DNA from: Lentisphaeria bacterium | Lineage (GTDB): Bacteria; Verrucomicrobiota; Lentisphaeria; Victivallales; UBA1829 | Length of the DNA: 13,874 nt | Direction of reading: 5' to 3' | Assembly: GCA_017504325.1 (NCBI GenBank) | Contig: JAFVRL010000301.1 | Coordinates: forward strand, 1-13,874 | Shown: positions 1-5,665 of the stretch, piece after piece | Layout: the number at the start of each line of letters is the position of its first letter | Numbering within the stretch: position 1 is the stretch's first letter | Position numbers and translations under genes: made by a program | The notes under the pieces: model-generated | Seen by the model: the letters and a program-made list of their open reading frames with translations, nothing else | Told to the model about the DNA's origin: nothing | Database searches by the model: none

Positions 1-393
1 CTGCACCTTATAAGGATTATACAGCCTGCCGCTATACATTCTTTCGATCTCTGTCATGTAAACGGGAATGATGCCGGATATATCTCTTTTTCCCCGTACC
101 ATGAGGAACCCGGAACAGCCAAACTGCATAAAGTCTATCTGCAGTCAGCCTTTCACGGGTACGGAATCGGGCAGAAAATGCTCTCTTATGCCTTTGAAAG
201 ATGCCGCAAACTCGGCTTTTCTTCAGTGATCCTTGCAGTAAACAAACAGAATCTCAAGGCACAGAAAGCCTATGAAAGAGCCGGATTCATTCTGGAAAAA
301 GCTGTATGCAATGACATTGGAAACGGCTTTGTGATGGATGATTACATTATGAGGAAAAATTTTGAAAGTCCTCAAAAGTTCCCCGGAGCCTGA
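1..393 (+). CDS. GNAT family N-acetyltransferase (5' end missing)
   Basis: The frame is open from the first base to the TGA at 391-393, giving about 130 residues; the true start lies outside the window. It is read as a GCN5-related acetyltransferase, which moves an acetyl group from acetyl-CoA to an amine. The core acetyl-CoA motif is visible as KVYLQSAFHGYGIGQKML (Q/R-x-x-G-x-G type, positions about 139-183), followed by the helix and strand with AVNKQNLKAQKAYERAGF, the typical N-x-x-A-x-x-x-Y-x-x-x-GF element. The C-terminus ends shortly after VMDDYIMRK, normal for single-domain GNATs. The substrate cannot be deduced. It ends 81 bp before the FTR-like gene and need not be co-transcribed with it. 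The family is clear; the specificity is unknown. Confidence 0.88.
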   Translation: MHLIRIIQPAAIHSFDLCHVNGNDAGYISFSPYHEEPGTAKLHKVYLQSAFHGYGIGQKMLSYAFERCRKLGFSSVILAVNKQNLKAQKAYERAGFILEKAVCNDIGNGFVMDDYIMRKNFESPQKFPGA

Positions 394-407
394 AGGGAAA
401 ATTTTAT

Positions 408-443
408 AAAAAAGATTCTCCGCCTTGTATTTTCCGGCGGGAG
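408..443 (-). other. Hairpin with minus-strand T-run between GNAT and FTR-like genes
   Basis: CTCCGCC (418-424) pairs with GGCGGGAG (436-443) with one bulged G, leaving an 11-base loop. Read on the minus strand, the stem is followed after four bases by TTTTTT (413-408), the form of an intrinsic terminator. No minus-strand gene to its right would need one, and on the plus strand no U-run follows the stem. It could be a leftover terminator, a brake on antisense transcription, or chance. It overlaps the candidate promoter at 425-452. Confidence 0.3.
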
Positions 444-452
444 TGATACATT
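425..452 (+). promoter_or_regulatory. Candidate promoter for the FTR-like/trx/queC/trmO run
   Basis: A weak -35 (TTGTAT, 425-430) lies 16 bp from TACATT (447-452), which carries a TG extension (TGATACATT), so it resembles an extended -10 promoter. It is 22 bp upstream of the ATG at 475, giving a leader of about 15 nt with AAGGAG in it. Match quality is modest, and transcription could instead read through from the GNAT gene. Confidence 0.3.
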
Positions 453-474
453 AAGGCAGAAAAAAGGAGAAAAT

Positions 475-684
475 ATGGTTTTACCGGATAAAGTACGACT
501 GAACGAAGACAGTGCGGCGGTGGAAAAACTGCTCGCCGTATTGGAGAAAAAAGGGGGTTACTGCCCCTGCCGGCTGAAAAAAGTTCCGGAAAATATGTGT
601 ATATGTGAGGAATTCCGTCAGCAGATCGCCGACCCGGAATTTGAAGGATACTGTCATTGTCAACTGTATTATAAGGAGAAATAA
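475..684 (+). CDS. Compact ferredoxin-thioredoxin reductase catalytic-chain-like protein
   Basis: This 69-residue protein resembles the catalytic (beta) chain of ferredoxin:thioredoxin reductase, which uses a 4Fe-4S cluster beside a redox disulfide to pass electrons from ferredoxin to thioredoxin. The cysteines come as three C-x-C pairs: CPC (30-32), CIC (42-44) and CHC (60-62), the last in the characteristic GYCHCQLYY context. Spacing is CPC-x9-CIC-x15-CHC, against the cyanobacterial/plant CPC-x16-CPC-x8-CHC as I recall it, and the N-terminal part is short. The start at 475 has AAGGAG about 5-6 nt upstream. The stop is one base from the thioredoxin ATG, so the two are surely co-translated; a thioredoxin partner fits the assignment. 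No FTR variable chain is present, as in other free-standing bacterial FTR-like proteins. A cytosolic Fe-S protein is expected. Real activity and the electron donor are inferred. Confidence 0.82.
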   Translation: MVLPDKVRLNEDSAAVEKLLAVLEKKGGYCPCRLKKVPENMCICEEFRQQIADPEFEGYCHCQLYYKEK

Positions 685-685
685 A

Positions 686-997
686 ATGGATGTTGTGCAT
701 TTGAATGAAGAATCTCTGAAAAAACTCCTTTCCCAACAGGAAAAAGCTGTTCTTATTGATTTCTGGGCACAGTGGTGCTCTCCCTGCTGCCGTCTTGCCC
801 CCGTACTGGAGGAGTTTGCGGCAAAACATCAGGACATCATCGTCGGCAAAGTGGATGTGGATGAATACCCTCAACTTGCCGCGGAATGGAATGTGGATAC
901 AATCCCCGCTCTCTTTTTTATCCGTTCCGGCAAAGTGGAAAAGCGTATCGGCGGTTTTATGAGCTGTGATGCTCTGGAATCAAATCTGGGGTTGTGA
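686..997 (+). CDS. trxA: Thioredoxin with WCSPCC active site
   Basis: A 103-residue single-domain thioredoxin, a cytosolic dithiol reductant. The active site is FWAQWCSPCCRLAP, with C31 and C34 as the redox pair, the buried acid D26 and the cis-proline in DTIPALFF (P74). Serine replaces the usual glycine in WCGPC, and a third cysteine (C35) sits where most thioredoxins carry lysine or arginine; C94 is a fourth. The ATG at 686 was chosen over upstream starts in the same frame because it lies one base after the FTR-like stop, has AAGGAG about 9 nt upstream inside that gene, and gives the family's normal length. The pairing suggests it is reduced by the FTR-like protein rather than by an NADPH thioredoxin reductase; that is inference. 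Family certain; the trxA symbol is generic. Confidence 0.93.
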   Translation: MDVVHLNEESLKKLLSQQEKAVLIDFWAQWCSPCCRLAPVLEEFAAKHQDIIVGKVDVDEYPQLAAEWNVDTIPALFFIRSGKVEKRIGGFMSCDALESNLGL

Positions 998-999
998 GC

Positions 1000-1671
1000 G
1001 TGAAAAAAGCCATTGTACTGTTGAGCGGCGGACTGGATTCCGTCACCTGCCTTGCCATTGCAAAAAAGGAAGGTTTTGAGCTTCATGCTCTCACTTTTGA
1101 TTATGGGCAGAGACATGATATAGAGTTATCCCTTGCAAAGAAAAATGCAGCAAAAGCCGGGGCGGAATTTCATATGGTCTCCTTCCGTCTGGGAGTACCG
1201 GAAGCATCCGCACTTACTTCAAAAACGGCGGAGATCCCGGATTATATTCCGGAAGAACATGGAGTACCTTCCACCTATGTACCGGCAAGAAATCTGGTAT
1301 TTCTCTCTTTTGCCACAGCGTTTGCAGAAAGTATAGGAGCAAAAGATATATTTATCGGCGTGAATTCCATAGACTATTCCGGTTATCCCGATTGCCGTCC
1401 CGGCTTTATCCGTTCTTTTGCGGAAACAGCAAGACTGGGGACTTGTGCTGTGGATGAAGGGTGGCAGTTCAATATTCATGCTCCTTTGCAGAATTTGAAA
1501 AAGCATGAGATCATCTCTCTGGGACTTTCCCTGGGAGTGGATTACTCGGATACCCACAGCTGTTACAATCCCTCACCCGGCGGCAGAGCATGCGGGAAAT
1601 GCGATTCCTGCGGTCTCCGGAGAGACGCTTTCCGTTTTCTGGGCATGGAAGATCCGGCTCTGCAAAAGTGA
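1000..1671 (+). CDS. queC: 7-cyano-7-deazaguanine (preQ0) synthase QueC
   Basis: QueC converts 7-carboxy-7-deazaguanine plus ammonia and ATP into preQ0, the precursor of queuosine at tRNA position 34. The N-terminus shows the ATP-pyrophosphatase PP-loop LLSGGLDS, then LTFDYGQRHDIEL and the conserved YVPARNLVFLS. The C-terminus holds the zinc site in SCYNPSPGGRACGKCDSCGL (C-x8-C-x2-C-x2-C). Length is about 223 residues, as usual. Two GTG starts are possible: 1000 gives MKKAIVLLSGG, matching most QueC proteins, with GGGG 8 nt upstream; 994 would overlap the thioredoxin stop by 4 bases (GTGA). I prefer 1000; coupling to the thioredoxin gene is likely either way. No queD, queE or queF is nearby. 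Very confident of function. Confidence 0.95.
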   Translation: MKKAIVLLSGGLDSVTCLAIAKKEGFELHALTFDYGQRHDIELSLAKKNAAKAGAEFHMVSFRLGVPEASALTSKTAEIPDYIPEEHGVPSTYVPARNLVFLSFATAFAESIGAKDIFIGVNSIDYSGYPDCRPGFIRSFAETARLGTCAVDEGWQFNIHAPLQNLKKHEIISLGLSLGVDYSDTHSCYNPSPGGRACGKCDSCGLRRDAFRFLGMEDPALQK

Positions 1672-1683
1672 GGAGCCCTGTTT

Positions 1684-2502
1684 ATGCCTGAAGAGATGAC
1701 AGAAAGTATCGCCTCTTTTCCTTTCAAAGCCATCGGCTATGTAAGGACCTCATCCCGTTACCGGTATGAAATGCCCCGGCAGGCGGCATTCTCCGGGGTT
1801 CCGGCATTTATAGAGTGGGCAAAAGGGGAGCAGAGATATGCGGAAGCGGCAAAAGATCTTGCCGGATTTGACCGTATATGGGTGATCTTCTGCTTTCATC
1901 TCAACTGGGATCACTGGAACCCCATGGTGAGACCGCCCGTCTCTCCGGACGGGAAGAAATACTCTCTTTTTGCCACACGCTCCCCCCACAGACCCAATCC
2001 CATAGGATTGAGTTGTGTGGAACTGGTTTCTGTGGAGAAAAACGGTCTTTTCATCGGCCCCTGTGATATTCTGGACGGTACTCCCGTGTTTGATATAAAA
2101 CCTTATATACCTGAAGCTGATGCCTTTCCCTCTTCCGCAGCAGGCTGGCATGACAGGATCCGGGATATAGGTTACAATGTGGCTTTTACAGATGTTTTTC
2201 TTGAAAAAAGCCGTTTTCTCGCCTCGCTCTGTAATCTGGATGTGGAAAATTTCTGCCGTATCCAACTCAAATATTCCCCTCTGGATGCCTCCCGTAAAAG
2301 AGTGAAGAAATACGGAGAAAAGCAGTACCGTATCGGCTGCCGTACATGGCAGATCCTTTTCCATATTGAGGAGGAAGAGAAAAATATTCTGGTAAAGGAT
2401 CTCTTCTCCAACTATACAGAAGAGGAACTGCTTCCGGCAAGTCCGGACAAATACGGGGATAAAGATTTCCACCGTGCATTTCTTGAGGCGTTTCCCTGTT
2501 GA
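1684..2502 (+). CDS. trmO: tRNA (N6-threonylcarbamoyladenosine37-N6)-methyltransferase TrmO
   Basis: TrmO (TsaA/YaeB family) methylates t6A37 of tRNA-Thr(GGU) to m6t6A using S-adenosylmethionine, tuning ACC decoding. Visible family marks are GYVRT near residue 20, GFDRIWVIFCFHLN (61-74), FATRSPHRPNPIGLS (96-110) and LDGTPVFDIKPYIP (130-143), which build the SAM-binding beta-barrel. The region after about residue 150 matches the usual extra C-terminal domain; at 272 residues the protein is a little longer than E. coli TrmO (about 235). GAGGAG at the queC stop codon lies 8 nt before the ATG at 1684, so translation is probably coupled. With queC it forms a pair of anticodon-loop modification genes. 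No clear terminator follows it. Confidence 0.93.
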   Translation: MPEEMTESIASFPFKAIGYVRTSSRYRYEMPRQAAFSGVPAFIEWAKGEQRYAEAAKDLAGFDRIWVIFCFHLNWDHWNPMVRPPVSPDGKKYSLFATRSPHRPNPIGLSCVELVSVEKNGLFIGPCDILDGTPVFDIKPYIPEADAFPSSAAGWHDRIRDIGYNVAFTDVFLEKSRFLASLCNLDVENFCRIQLKYSPLDASRKRVKKYGEKQYRIGCRTWQILFHIEEEEKNILVKDLFSNYTEEELLPASPDKYGDKDFHRAFLEAFPC

Positions 2503-2538
2503 GGAGACCTTTTCAAAAGCAGTAAAGGCAATTCCGTA

Positions 2539-2567
2539 TTGACAAATCAGTAAAAGTGTGCTATATT
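2539..2567 (+). promoter_or_regulatory. Strong sigma70-type promoter of the yebC run
   Basis: A perfect -35 TTGACA (2539-2544) and a -10 TATATT (2562-2567) are separated by exactly 17 bp. Transcription should begin near 2574, leaving an A-rich leader of about 78 nt before yebC. It lies in the longest intergenic gap of the window (2503-2651) and is the best promoter match seen here. Confidence 0.8.
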
Positions 2568-2574
2568 AACACTT
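2554..2574 (+). promoter_or_regulatory. Dyad across the yebC -10 box (possible operator)
   Basis: Perfect 6-base arms AAGTGT (2554-2559) and ACACTT (2569-2574) flank 9 bases that contain the -10 box TATATT. A repressor bound there would block the promoter directly. No regulator family is assigned, and a second copy was not found in the window. Chance remains possible given the AT-rich setting. Confidence 0.35.
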
Positions 2575-2651
2575 GAAAAAATATCTTTGGAAAATAACCA
2601 AAAATATGTTTTACAAATAAGCAAATAAAAACTTAAAGAAAGGCGGTAATC

Positions 2652-3410
2652 ATGTCCGGTCATAGTAAATGGGCGAATATCAAGCACAAAAAAGAGGCTT
2701 CTGACAAAAAGAAAGGCAAGATTTTTTCCAAGTTGGCAAAAGAGATCATGGTCTGCGTGAAACAGAGCGGGAAAGATCCCAACAACAACCCCAGACTGCG
2801 TCTTGCCCTTATTGAAGCAAGATCTGCAAATATGCCCCGTGAAAATATCGACCGCGCCATCAAAAAAGGTGCCGGAGAACTGGGCAATGTCAACTATGAA
2901 GAGATCGTGTACGAAGGTTACGGTCCCGAAGGAACCGCTTTCATCGTGGAATGTCTGACCGACAACAAGAACCGTACCATCGGGGATGTGCGTGTTGCTT
3001 TCGACCGCAACAACGGTAATCTTGCCGCCAGCGGAGCTGTCTCCTGGATGTTCCAGAGAAAAGCCCACTTTGTCATCACCGACGAAGCCAATGCCGATGA
3101 AGAAAAACTCATGGATATCGTGCTGGAAGCCGGTGCGGAAGATATTATCGTGGAAGACGGCGTAGCTGAAATCTGGGGGGCTCCCGATGCATTCACCGAC
3201 ATTGCCAAAGCTCTGGAAGATGCCGGGATCGAAACAAGTGAAGCAGCCATTATCCGCAAACCGGACAATACAGTGGAGATCAAAACTGTCCAGGCAGCCC
3301 AGCAGGTAATGCGTCTTGTGGATAAACTGGAAGAACTGGAAGATGTGCAGAACGTTCACCAGAACTCCGAGATCCCTGACGAGATCATGGAACAGATGGA
3401 CGAAGAATAA
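2652..3410 (+). CDS. yebC: YebC/PmpR family protein
   Basis: A 252-residue full-length YebC/TACO1 family protein. The N-terminus MSGHSKWANIKHKKEASDKK is the family signature, followed by GKDPNNNPRLRLAL, ANMPRENIDRAIKKGAGE, YEGYGPEGTAF, the DNKNRT block and GAVSWMFQRKA. Members were long annotated as transcriptional regulators; more recent work assigns YebC-type proteins to helping ribosomes through difficult (for example proline-rich) stretches, so both roles stand for this protein. It is cytosolic. A purine-rich AAAGGCGG precedes the ATG by about 7 nt. The yebC-ruvC adjacency, with a 29 bp gap, is widespread in bacteria and supports the calls on both. It is the first gene after the strong promoter. 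Confidence 0.97.
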   Translation: MSGHSKWANIKHKKEASDKKKGKIFSKLAKEIMVCVKQSGKDPNNNPRLRLALIEARSANMPRENIDRAIKKGAGELGNVNYEEIVYEGYGPEGTAFIVECLTDNKNRTIGDVRVAFDRNNGNLAASGAVSWMFQRKAHFVITDEANADEEKLMDIVLEAGAEDIIVEDGVAEIWGAPDAFTDIAKALEDAGIETSEAAIIRKPDNTVEIKTVQAAQQVMRLVDKLEELEDVQNVHQNSEIPDEIMEQMDEE

Positions 3411-3439
3411 GTTTCTTCTTACAGCCTGATGTACTCTGT

Positions 3440-3946
3440 ATGATCATTCTGGGAATAGATACAGCAATGCGGAAAACCGGTTACGGAGTTGTGGAAATGG
3501 ATCACAACTCCATACGGGTACTGGATTGCGGTGTCATCCACAACAAGGCAAATCTGAAACATACAGAGTGCGTCAGAAGGATCTTTCTGGGGATCAGGGA
3601 ACTTATAAACACATTCAAAGTGGATGCAGTCTCTCTGGAAACGGCATTTGTCAACAGGAATGTGAAAACAGCCATGATCCTTTCTCTGGCAAGAGGGGCG
3701 GCGATCACATCTGCCGCCATAGAAAAGATCCCTGTTTACGAATATTCCCCCAAGACTGCAAAAAGAGCTGCAGTAGGTTTGGGGACCGCATCCAAGGAAC
3801 AGGTTGCCAATGTACTTGCCTCCCTCTGTTCCCTGAATGTGACGGATATTCCGGATGATTCCACAGATGCCCTTGCATTGGCAGTATGTCACGGCAACCT
3901 TGCCTGCCGGCAGGGGGCATTGGCGGGATTATGCAAAGAGATATGA
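3440..3946 (+). CDS. ruvC: Holliday junction resolvase RuvC
   Basis: RuvC cuts four-way DNA junctions together with RuvAB in recombinational repair. Its RNase H-fold catalytic acids are visible: D7 in ILGID, E67 in VSLETAFVNRNV, and D140 and D143 in PDDSTDALALAVCH. Other blocks fit too: MILSLARGAAI, YSPKTAKRAAVG and TASKEQVANVL. The usual GIDPG is GIDTA here, a tolerated loop variant. At 168 residues it has normal length. The ATG at 3440 gives the exact family N-terminus, but the 29 bases before it hold no good Shine-Dalgarno sequence, so translation may depend on coupling to yebC. ruvA and ruvB are not in the window. Confidence 0.95.
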   Translation: MIILGIDTAMRKTGYGVVEMDHNSIRVLDCGVIHNKANLKHTECVRRIFLGIRELINTFKVDAVSLETAFVNRNVKTAMILSLARGAAITSAAIEKIPVYEYSPKTAKRAAVGLGTASKEQVANVLASLCSLNVTDIPDDSTDALALAVCHGNLACRQGALAGLCKEI

Positions 3947-4007
3947 TTTTAGAGAATCCGCCCCCTGAAACGGAAACAGTGTATATACAATAACAAATGA
4001 GGAAAAG

Positions 4008-4700
4008 ATGAGACTGGCAAAATATGGTAAAACACAATGGCTGTCTGCGACAGTCCTTCTGGTGTTTATGGTGATCTTTTCCGGTGTACTTTTGTATGTT
4101 TCGTTACCGGTGGGTTGTTTTATCCTGGTGATCTCCCTTTTGGCATGGGGTGCTTTCATCGCATTTTTCCGGGATCCCCACCGGGTGGTGGGACAGGATA
4201 AGACAGAACTTGTTGCCCCTGCTGACGGTATCGTAAAAGATATTGAACTTATCCCCAATACCTCCTGTGAGAATGAGGTATTGCGGAAACTTTTTGACGG
4301 CTATGATATTTTGCGTATAGGGATCGTGCAATCGGTCTTTGATGTTCATATAAACCGCGTTCCCTGTCAAATGGCGATCCATACAAAAGTATGCAGGGAA
4401 AAAGGCGATGGCAGTGAAAGTGCCTCTCTTCTCCTCGGCGGGTACGGAGAAATCGAAGGTATCCGCTTTCCGCTTGCTTTGCAGCAGCTTTCCGCCTCCG
4501 GTCTGCGGCGCATCATTTGCGGAGCGGACGAAGGGGAAGAAATCAAAAAAGGCAGAAAGTATGGAATGATCCAGTCCGGCTGCCGTGTGGAATTGTATCT
4601 GCCCGCCAAAAGTCCGGTTTCCATTACAATCAATCCCGGGGAACGGGTCACTGCGGGAAAAACGGTTCTGGCTGTATTCAGCCGGGAGAAACAGGATTGA
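4008..4700 (+). CDS. psd: Phosphatidylserine decarboxylase proenzyme, short form, with Cys at the cleavage site
   Basis: This protein should decarboxylate phosphatidylserine to phosphatidylethanolamine at the membrane, as a pyruvoyl enzyme formed by self-cleavage. Two membrane segments occupy about residues 13-32 and 34-52, then FFRDPHR (53-59), PADG (71-74), FDVHINRVP (111-119), GLRRIICG and KGRKYGMI mark the short (type II) Psd family. The self-cleavage site, normally F-G-S-R, reads SGCRVELYLP: the serine that becomes the pyruvoyl group is C192 (TGC, 4581-4583). The NERN-like block usually found mid-protein is also unrecognisable, so the protein is divergent. TGAGG lies 5-8 nt before the ATG at 4008. 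Its place directly before pssA supports the pathway. An archaetidylserine-type decarboxylase is the main alternative; activity with cysteine is unproven. Confidence 0.85.
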   Translation: MRLAKYGKTQWLSATVLLVFMVIFSGVLLYVSLPVGCFILVISLLAWGAFIAFFRDPHRVVGQDKTELVAPADGIVKDIELIPNTSCENEVLRKLFDGYDILRIGIVQSVFDVHINRVPCQMAIHTKVCREKGDGSESASLLLGGYGEIEGIRFPLALQQLSASGLRRIICGADEGEEIKKGRKYGMIQSGCRVELYLPAKSPVSITINPGERVTAGKTVLAVFSREKQD

Positions 4701-4746
4701 AGCGGATAAAATCACTTGCATACAAATCAATATATGAGGTGCTGAA

Positions 4747-5589
4747 ATGAAAAAAGTAGTAAAAAGTCTTGTTCCCATGGTAAAATATCTGAAATGGATC
4801 CCCAATGCTCTTACTCTGGGCAATTCTCTCTGCGGTTTTGCCGCGATCCTTTACACTTTGCAGGTCTATGATCCGGGCAATGCTGAAACCATCAGTTCCA
4901 TTTTTGCTTTCAGTGCGTTCATGATCATCTGCGCCATGGTATTCGATGCTTTTGACGGTTATGCGGCAAGATTGCTCAATGCGGCAAGCCTTCATGGTAT
5001 TCAGATGGATTCCCTGGCGGACATGGTCACATTCGGTGTGGCGCCCGCCACCCTCGTTGCCGTCATGGCACACAGTCTTTCGGAAGTACGAAGCAATGAA
5101 TTCCTGCTTGTCTGGTGCTGTTCTGCCATTTATCTGGGAGGAGCGGCATTGCGTCTCGCAAAATATAATGTGCATGCCATGCAGGAAAAGAAAAGTTCCG
5201 ACCGTTTTTCCGGGATCCCCTCACCCGGAGCCGCGGCGGCAATATGCAGTATTATTTTCCTTTTTGCGGTAGAACACTCTGACAAACGCTCCATGCTTAA
5301 ACTGATCTCCGTTCTGCCCTGGTATGCAGCATTTCTGGGATTTCTCATGGTCAGTACCATTTCTTATCAGCATTTCGGCAAATGGTTCTTTTCCGCCTTC
5401 CATAACAAACGGCGTCTGGCTGTCCTGATCATTATTATCGCCGCTTTGGCGTGTGAATCCATTATCCGGCACAATTACCCTGTATGGACGATCGCCATTC
5501 TGATCAATGGTTATGTGATCTGGGGGCTTATCGCCGCCATTTTGGTCAAGCTGAAGATCCTTAAAAGAGCGGAGGACGCTCATCTTTGA
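4747..5589 (+). CDS. pssA: CDP-diacylglycerol-serine O-phosphatidyltransferase
   Basis: An integral membrane enzyme of the CDP-alcohol phosphatidyltransferase family that joins serine to CDP-diacylglycerol, giving phosphatidylserine and CMP. The family motif D-G-x2-A-R-x8-G-x3-D-x3-D is complete: D70, G71, A74, R75, G84, D88 and D92, with D67 three residues ahead. It is followed by MVTFGVAPA, and N-terminal PNALTLGNSLCGF is typical of PssA. Several hydrophobic segments fill the rest, and the length (280) fits type II PssA. TGAGGTG lies 5 nt before the start. Its product is the substrate of the adjacent psd, so the two genes form a two-step phosphatidylethanolamine route. A related CDP-alcohol transferase is less likely given the psd neighbour. 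Confidence 0.94.
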   Translation: MKKVVKSLVPMVKYLKWIPNALTLGNSLCGFAAILYTLQVYDPGNAETISSIFAFSAFMIICAMVFDAFDGYAARLLNAASLHGIQMDSLADMVTFGVAPATLVAVMAHSLSEVRSNEFLLVWCCSAIYLGGAALRLAKYNVHAMQEKKSSDRFSGIPSPGAAAAICSIIFLFAVEHSDKRSMLKLISVLPWYAAFLGFLMVSTISYQHFGKWFFSAFHNKRRLAVLIIIIAALACESIIRHNYPVWTIAILINGYVIWGLIAAILVKLKILKRAEDAHL

Positions 5590-5597
5590 GGTATTTT

Positions 5598-5614
5598 TCT
5601 GTGAAAATCACAGA
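5598..5614 (+). other. Perfect short hairpin after pssA
   Basis: TCTGTGA (5598-5604) and TCACAGA (5608-5614) are perfect 7-base arms around AAA. It begins 9 bases after the pssA stop. No U-run follows at once (TGGGTCCCTTTT), so it is a poor intrinsic terminator. It could stabilise the pssA mRNA end or bind a protein. The 3-base spacing excludes a standard CRP site, which needs 6. Confidence 0.4.
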
Positions 5615-5621
5615 TGGGTCC

Positions 5622-5643
5622 CTTTTCCGTCACTTTTCCGTCA
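5622..5643 (+). repeat. Tandem 11-base repeat CTTTTCCGTCA, two copies
   Basis: Two identical copies of CTTTTCCGTCA stand head to tail (5622-5632 and 5633-5643) in the 76 bp gap before nth. Related pieces follow: CTTTTCCGG at 5648-5656, TTTCCGTCA at 5682-5690 and TCCGTCA at 5704-5710. A 15-base stretch TTCCGTCACTTTTCC recurs exactly at 5626-5640 and 5918-5932. Confidence 0.75.
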
Positions 5644-5665
5644 AATTCTTTTCCGGGAGTTTTTT

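Noticed and set aside
1750..3359. Minus-strand open frames opposite trmO (1750-2472) and yebC (2547-3359)
   Set aside because: Both lie over highly conserved plus-strand genes, and their translations are rich in Cys, Phe and His with no recognisable domain.
3980..3989. Palindrome TGTATATACA before psd, as promoter or operator
   Set aside because: It is a short AT-rich palindrome with no -35 match at proper spacing; chance is the simplest reading.
5598..5614. Possible CRP/FNR-type site TGTGA-AAA-TCACA
   Set aside because: CRP needs 6 bases between TGTGA and TCACA and FNR uses TTGAT-N4-ATCAA; the 3-base spacing here fits neither, so it is listed only as a hairpin.
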